Shown here: piece after piece, positions 60,510 to 64,000 of the stretch
Layout of the letters: every line of letters starts with the position of its first letter
How positions within the stretch are numbered: position 1 is the first letter of the stretch
Assembly (NCBI GenBank): GCA_029571985.1
Contig: JAKQVC010000161.1
Span: forward strand, 1 to 64,000
Source: Bacteroidota bacterium
GTDB taxonomy: Bacteria > Bacteroidota > Bacteroidia > Chitinophagales > BACL12
Reading direction: 5' to 3'
DNA length: 64,000 nucleotides
Notes under the pieces: model-generated
The model's database searches: none
Told to the model about the DNA's origin: nothing
The model's input: only the letters and a program-made list of their open reading frames with translations
Made by a program: the position numbers and the translations under genes

Positions 60510-61952
60510 TTATAAACTTAACCCATAATTATAAATTTTGTTCGGATAAGCAGGATAAAATCCCTCAATTATGACATTCTTTCCTTTTTTATCATCCAAA
60601 ATCTTTGCCAAATCATTATAATTTGCAATTTTTTTATCATCCACAGCAGTAATTACGAAACCTTCACGTATTCTGGTTTGCTGATAGATCTTTCCGTTTT
60701 TAATTCCGGTAACCCGAACACCCCCTTCAATTTCGTAATACTCAGCTTCTCTGGAGCTTAATTCTTCGGTTTCAATGCCCAGACTGCTTACGGTTTCGTT
60801 TGTTTCACGCTTAATGATTTCGGTGTTGCCTTTTTGATTTTTTAATACAACTACCAGGTTTTTCTTTTCTTTATCGCGCAGCACACTTACATTCACTTTA
60901 TCGCCCGGGCCGTATTTGCTCAATTGTTCCTGCATTTCAGGGAATGAATTAATTGGCGTGCTGTTGATATGCGTAACCACATCCCCCTCTTTTAAACCGG
61001 CTTCATCGGCACCGGAGCCTGGCACGACATTACTTACGTAAACACCACCAACGTCTTCGCGTTTTACATCAACCTCCACACCTAAATAAGCGCGTTGCAC
61101 TACGCCATATTCTTTCAGGTCTTTCACTACTTTACGCACAATATTAACCGGCACGGCAAAAGAATATCCCGCAAAGGTTCCCGTTGGCGTGGCAATGGCT
61201 GTGTTGATACCGATTAACCGGCCCTGTAAATCAACCAACGCACCACCTGAATTACCCGGGTTTACAGCGGCATCTGTCTGAATAAATGATTCAACAGGTG
61301 TGCTGGCATTTTCGCCCAGGATATCAATTTTTCTCCCCTTAGCACTCACAATACCGGCCGTAACGGTTGAACTCAGGTCGAAGGGATTTCCAACGGCCAT
61401 TACCCAGTCGCCCACCCGCACCGAATCAGAATTACCGAATTGTATGGCAGGCAGTCCTTCCATATCAACCTTCAGTACGGCAATGTCGGTACTCGGGTCT
61501 GTTGCAACTAATTCTGCAGAGGTAGAATGTTTGTCAAAAAATACGACTTCAATCTTTTCTGCATTTTTTACTACGTGATAATTCGTGACAATATATCCAT
61601 CTGCATCAACGATGACCCCCGAGCCGCTGGCTTGAGCCTCAGGTGATTCCCACGTGAAGTCATCGCCGAAGAATTGACGGAACATATCGCTTTGCGCGCT
61701 ATAAGCTGAAGTTTGTTTGTAGGTTGTTTTTACGTGCACTACGGTTGGCGTAGTTAAAGCGGCAGCATAGGTAAAATCTACCGGTGCCATTCCCGACGGC
61801 GCTACCGGAAATTTAGCTGTTGTAAAGGCATAGGGTGATGAAAGGGTGTCTGTACCCGATTGGTCGGCAATAAACTGGTCATACACCACCATAGTGGCCA
61901 AAGAGCTCGCAACAGCCACTAATACAATAAAAACATAGATCCTGGCTTTCAT
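60510..61952 (-). CDS. HtrA/Do-family periplasmic serine protease with two PDZ domains
   Basis: The 480-residue protein has an N-terminal membrane anchor or signal (IYVFIVLVAVASSLATMVVY). The trypsin-like catalytic triad is H126 (TNYHVV), D156 (STDIAVL) and S235 (NPGNSGGAL). Two PDZ domains follow (about 290-380, RAYLGVEVDVKREDVGGVYVSNVVPGSGADEAGLKEGD; about 390-475). It degrades or refolds damaged envelope proteins. The DegP/DegQ subtype cannot be chosen. It is the only gene on this strand between pdhB and dapF, with a strong terminator. Confidence 0.93.
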   Translation of the reverse strand: MKARIYVFIVLVAVASSLATMVVYDQFIADQSGTDTLSSPYAFTTAKFPVAPSGMAPVDFTYAAALTTPTVVHVKTTYKQTSAYSAQSDMFRQFFGDDFTWESPEAQASGSGVIVDADGYIVTNYHVVKNAEKIEVVFFDKHSTSAELVATDPSTDIAVLKVDMEGLPAIQFGNSDSVRVGDWVMAVGNPFDLSSTVTAGIVSAKGRKIDILGENASTPVESFIQTDAAVNPGNSGGALVDLQGRLIGINTAIATPTGTFAGYSFAVPVNIVRKVVKDLKEYGVVQRAYLGVEVDVKREDVGGVYVSNVVPGSGADEAGLKEGDVVTHINSTPINSFPEMQEQLSKYGPGDKVNVSVLRDKEKKNLVVVLKNQKGNTEIIKRETNETVSSLGIETEELSSREAEYYEIEGGVRVTGIKNGKIYQQTRIREGFVITAVDDKKIANYNDLAKILDDKKGKNVIIEGFYPAYPNKIYNYGLSL

Positions 61953-62077
61953 AATTTGATAATCATTTTATGGTTCATGTGCTTTACAGCAAATTTCATG
62001 CACTAAACGACGAATGAAAGTTTGTCGTATTTTCGCTTAACAATATTTAACCTGCTTTAGTTTTATTAACAATAGAG

Positions 62078-62860
62078 ATGCTTGTGAAGTTCTGGAAATA
62101 TCAGGGAACAGGTAATGATTTTATCATTTTTGATAACCGCTCTGGTGTAATAGACAGAGCAAATACACAATGGTTTAAACAGATTTGCGATCGCCGCTTT
62201 GGCATTGGAGCAGATGGTGTGATGATGCTGGAAACCGCAGCAGGCTTTGATTTCGAGATGGTTTACTACAATAGCGATGGCAACCCGAGCACGATGTGTG
62301 GCAACGGTGGCAGGTGTATGATCGCTTTTGCTGCTCAACTGGGACTCATCCGGGAACAATATCATTTTCTGGCTGTCGATGGTCCGCATGATGCCTATAT
62401 GCGCGGAGATATTGTACATTTACGTATGCAGGATGTGCAGGAAATTGAACAGCATCCCGACCATTTTATCCTGAATACCGGTTCACCGCACTATGTCAAA
62501 TTTACAGACGACATCCTGTCAGTAGATGTAAAAAATCAGGGAGCAGCCATTCGGTATAGTGAGGCCTTTATGCCGTCGGGTATCAATGTGAATTTTTTGG
62601 AGTGGCACGATGGGGCTCTCCAAATTCGTACCTATGAGCGGGGGGTGGAAGACGAAACGCTCAGTTGCGGAACCGGCGTCACTGCCGCTGCATTAGCTGC
62701 CGCCATCCGACAAAACCTGCCGGAAGGGGTTCACACGCAAACCCTGCATACAATGGGAGGCAAGTTACAGGTGCAATTTACCCGCACCGGGGATGCCTTC
62801 ACCGATATCTGGCTTATTGGGCCGGGCACATTTGTTTTTGAAGGGGAAATAGGGGTGTAG
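62078..62860 (+). CDS. dapF: Diaminopimelate epimerase
   Basis: The 260-residue cytosolic enzyme converts LL- to meso-diaminopimelate for peptidoglycan and lysine synthesis. Two catalytic cysteines are visible: C74 in MCGNGGRC and C197 in LSCGTGVTAAA. The start KFWKYQGTGNDFIIFDN is conserved in the family. No other dap gene is adjacent. A heptamer array begins 3 bp after the stop. The 125 bp before it separate it from the divergent HtrA gene and contain no clear consensus box. Confidence 0.95.
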   Translation: MLVKFWKYQGTGNDFIIFDNRSGVIDRANTQWFKQICDRRFGIGADGVMMLETAAGFDFEMVYYNSDGNPSTMCGNGGRCMIAFAAQLGLIREQYHFLAVDGPHDAYMRGDIVHLRMQDVQEIEQHPDHFILNTGSPHYVKFTDDILSVDVKNQGAAIRYSEAFMPSGINVNFLEWHDGALQIRTYERGVEDETLSCGTGVTAAALAAAIRQNLPEGVHTQTLHTMGGKLQVQFTRTGDAFTDIWLIGPGTFVFEGEIGV

Positions 62861-62863
62861 AGA

Positions 62864-62904
62864 GGAATGAGGAATGAGGAATAAGGAATGAGGAATGAGG
62901 ATTG
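62864..62904. repeat. Heptamer array (GGAATGA/GGAATAA)
   Basis: Five 7-mers: GGAATGA, GGAATGA, GGAATAA, GGAATGA, GGAATGA, then GGATTG, beginning directly after the dapF stop. A CCCGCC-TTAC-GGCGGG hairpin follows at 62950-62965. Confidence 0.85.
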
Positions 62905-63010
62905 TTTTTTTTGACATATAAATTCCCGGCTTCCTGTCTTCCTTGCCTGCCCGCCTTACGGCGGGGTCTCGTGCATTTCGAACCCACACCCTATCTCCAA
63001 TAAAATTCCG

Positions 63011-63018
63011 TATCTTTG
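63011..63018 (+). promoter_or_regulatory. -7 box (TATCTTTG) of the corA-like gene
   Basis: A perfect TAnnTTTG match 35 nt before the ATG at 63054, so this gene has a short untranslated leader. Confidence 0.55.
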
Positions 63019-63053
63019 CGCACCAATTTATAGGACCGTCCAGATGGAAGGCG

Positions 63054-64000
63054 ATGATCAAATACTACAAGAAAATCGATAATGCGATCGTAGAGATCGA
63101 ACGGCCTGAAAAAGACTGCTGGATAAACGTATACCCCCCCTTCGACCATAAGCGCCTCGCCACCTTAAGCGATGCCATCGATATCCCGATTGATTACCTG
63201 CTCGACTCTATCGATATCAACGAACGTTCGAGGTTCGAACAAGATGATAATGTGAAGCTCATCGTGATCAATACCCCTATCGAGAATGATATGGAGAACT
63301 CCATTGATAATGATGCGTTCTATATTACTGTGCCAATTGGTATCATCCTCACACAGGATTATAACATCATCATCAGCTCAGCACAAAACAAAGTCATCGA
63401 TTGGTTTTTCAGCATCGCTATCAAGCATTTATCGCCCGCTGAAAAAGCGATGATTGTATTGAAAATATTCGAAAAAAACGTGTTCTATTTCATCCAATAC
63501 CTGAATGAAATGAACAAACGCCGCTACCTCATCGAAAAGGAGTTAATGCACTCCAGTCGAAATACGGAATTGGCGAAATTGCTCAATATCCAGAAATCAT
63601 TAGTATACTTCGTAACCGACTTGCGCGCTAACGAATTATTGATGATGAAAATTCAGCGTACTAATTTCCTCGGCATCAAAAATGATGAGGAAAAGAATGA
63701 TTATTTGGGTGACATTATTATCGACAGTTCTCAGGCCCTTGAGATGGCAACCGTGTATACCAATATCTTAAATGGTACCATGGATGCATTCGGTTCCATC
63801 ATTTCCAATAACCTGAATAGTGTGATGAAACGCCTTACGTCCATCACGATCATTTTAATGGTGCCCACCTTAATTGCCAGCTTCTATGGCATGAATTTTT
63901 CTAATCTGCCTTTGGAAAATTCTAACAGCGGATTTTATGTCATCATGTTCCTGTCTATCCTGATTTCTATTGCCCTGTATTGGGTGTTCAGAAGAATCAG
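63054..64000 (+). CDS. corA: CorA-family magnesium/divalent-cation transporter, 3' end cut by the window
   Basis: From the ATG at 63054 (MIKYYKKIDNAIVEIERP) 315 codons are open to the end of the window. A cytoplasmic alpha/beta domain and long helices (KHLSPAEKAMIVLKIFEKNVFYFIQYLNEMNKRR) lead to two transmembrane helices. The selectivity motif YGMNF (about 278-282) lies after the first. The second helix (GFYVIMFLSILISIALYWVF) is nearly complete, so only a few residues are missing. CorA proteins are pentameric channels for Mg2+, Co2+ or Ni2+ in the inner membrane. The ATG at 63044 is in another frame and is not used. Confidence 0.92.
   Translation, partial: MIKYYKKIDNAIVEIERPEKDCWINVYPPFDHKRLATLSDAIDIPIDYLLDSIDINERSRFEQDDNVKLIVINTPIENDMENSIDNDAFYITVPIGIILTQDYNIIISSAQNKVIDWFFSIAIKHLSPAEKAMIVLKIFEKNVFYFIQYLNEMNKRRYLIEKELMHSSRNTELAKLLNIQKSLVYFVTDLRANELLMMKIQRTNFLGIKNDEEKNDYLGDIIIDSSQALEMATVYTNILNGTMDAFGSIISNNLNSVMKRLTSITIILMVPTLIASFYGMNFSNLPLENSNSGFYVIMFLSILISIALYWVFRRI

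Noticed and set aside
62970-62995. A T-arm-like segment (GGGTTCGAAATGC on the minus strand).
   Set aside because: No acceptor stem, anticodon arm or CCA end can be folded around it; I do not call a tRNA.
1-64000. CRISPR arrays, insertion sequences, prophage or integrative elements.
   Set aside because: No evenly spaced identical repeats with unique spacers, and no transposase, integrase or phage structural gene was found; the fibre-like protein at 27443 has a signal peptide and no phage neighbours.

Overview
The window reads as chromosomal DNA of a member of the Bacteroidota, probably in or near the Chitinophagia/Saprospiria. The signs are SusC/SusD outer-membrane uptake genes, at least six secreted proteins ending in type IX secretion (T9SS) sorting domains, aminofutalosine-route menaquinone genes, -7 promoter boxes of the Bacteroidota form TAnnTTTG, and almost no Shine-Dalgarno sequences. 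There are no rRNA or tRNA genes, CRISPR arrays, integrases or recognisable insertion sequences. The window starts inside a trans-sulfuration enzyme gene and ends inside a CorA-type transporter gene.

Layout. 1-4.4 kb: trans-sulfuration enzyme, fabD, a pterin pair (folE and a PTPS/QueD gene) and small unknowns. 4.6-11.8 kb: a membrane-lipid modification cluster (CFA-like methyltransferase, FAD oxidoreductase, DUF1365, CFA synthase), a universal stress protein, a MerR regulator with a B12-binding domain and an ECF sigma factor. This set resembles light or singlet-oxygen regulons elsewhere, and GTTTAAAC/TTAAACA sites recur at its promoters. 11.8-15.4 kb: housekeeping genes (VOC protein, yraN, PGI/PMI, lipB, rluD). 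15.4-40.2 kb: secreted peptidases (two M43, M36-like, M4, oligopeptidase B), mqnE-mqnA, a cyanophycinase-like lipoprotein and a SusC/SusD locus with two secreted companions. 40.2-51.1 kb: L,D-transpeptidase, marC behind a structured leader, pseudouridine synthase, RNase R, a GT39-type transferase, SixA and a WG-repeat protein. 51.1-64 kb: repeat-rich spacer, small unknowns, a second GT39-type transferase, a giant beta-propeller T9SS protein, pdhB, an HtrA protease, dapF and corA.

Working together: the secreted peptidases, the periplasmic oligopeptidase B and the SusC/SusD pair could form an extracellular protein-degradation and peptide-uptake route. The lipid cluster plus MerR and sigma factor looks like one envelope-stress regulon.

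Four things stand out. (1) The marC leader holds a 15-codon Leu/Arg-rich reading frame inside a closed stem followed by a T-run, an arrangement like an attenuator. (2) Several genes have a TAnnTTTR box ending exactly 4 nt before the start codon, which predicts leaderless mRNAs. (3) Degenerate 7-mer and 8-mer tandem arrays sit directly against the stop codons of many genes. (4) A tandemly duplicated 226-bp element has long inverted arms that show a compensatory base change. Calls rest on reading the sequence and on remembered family features; no database search was run.
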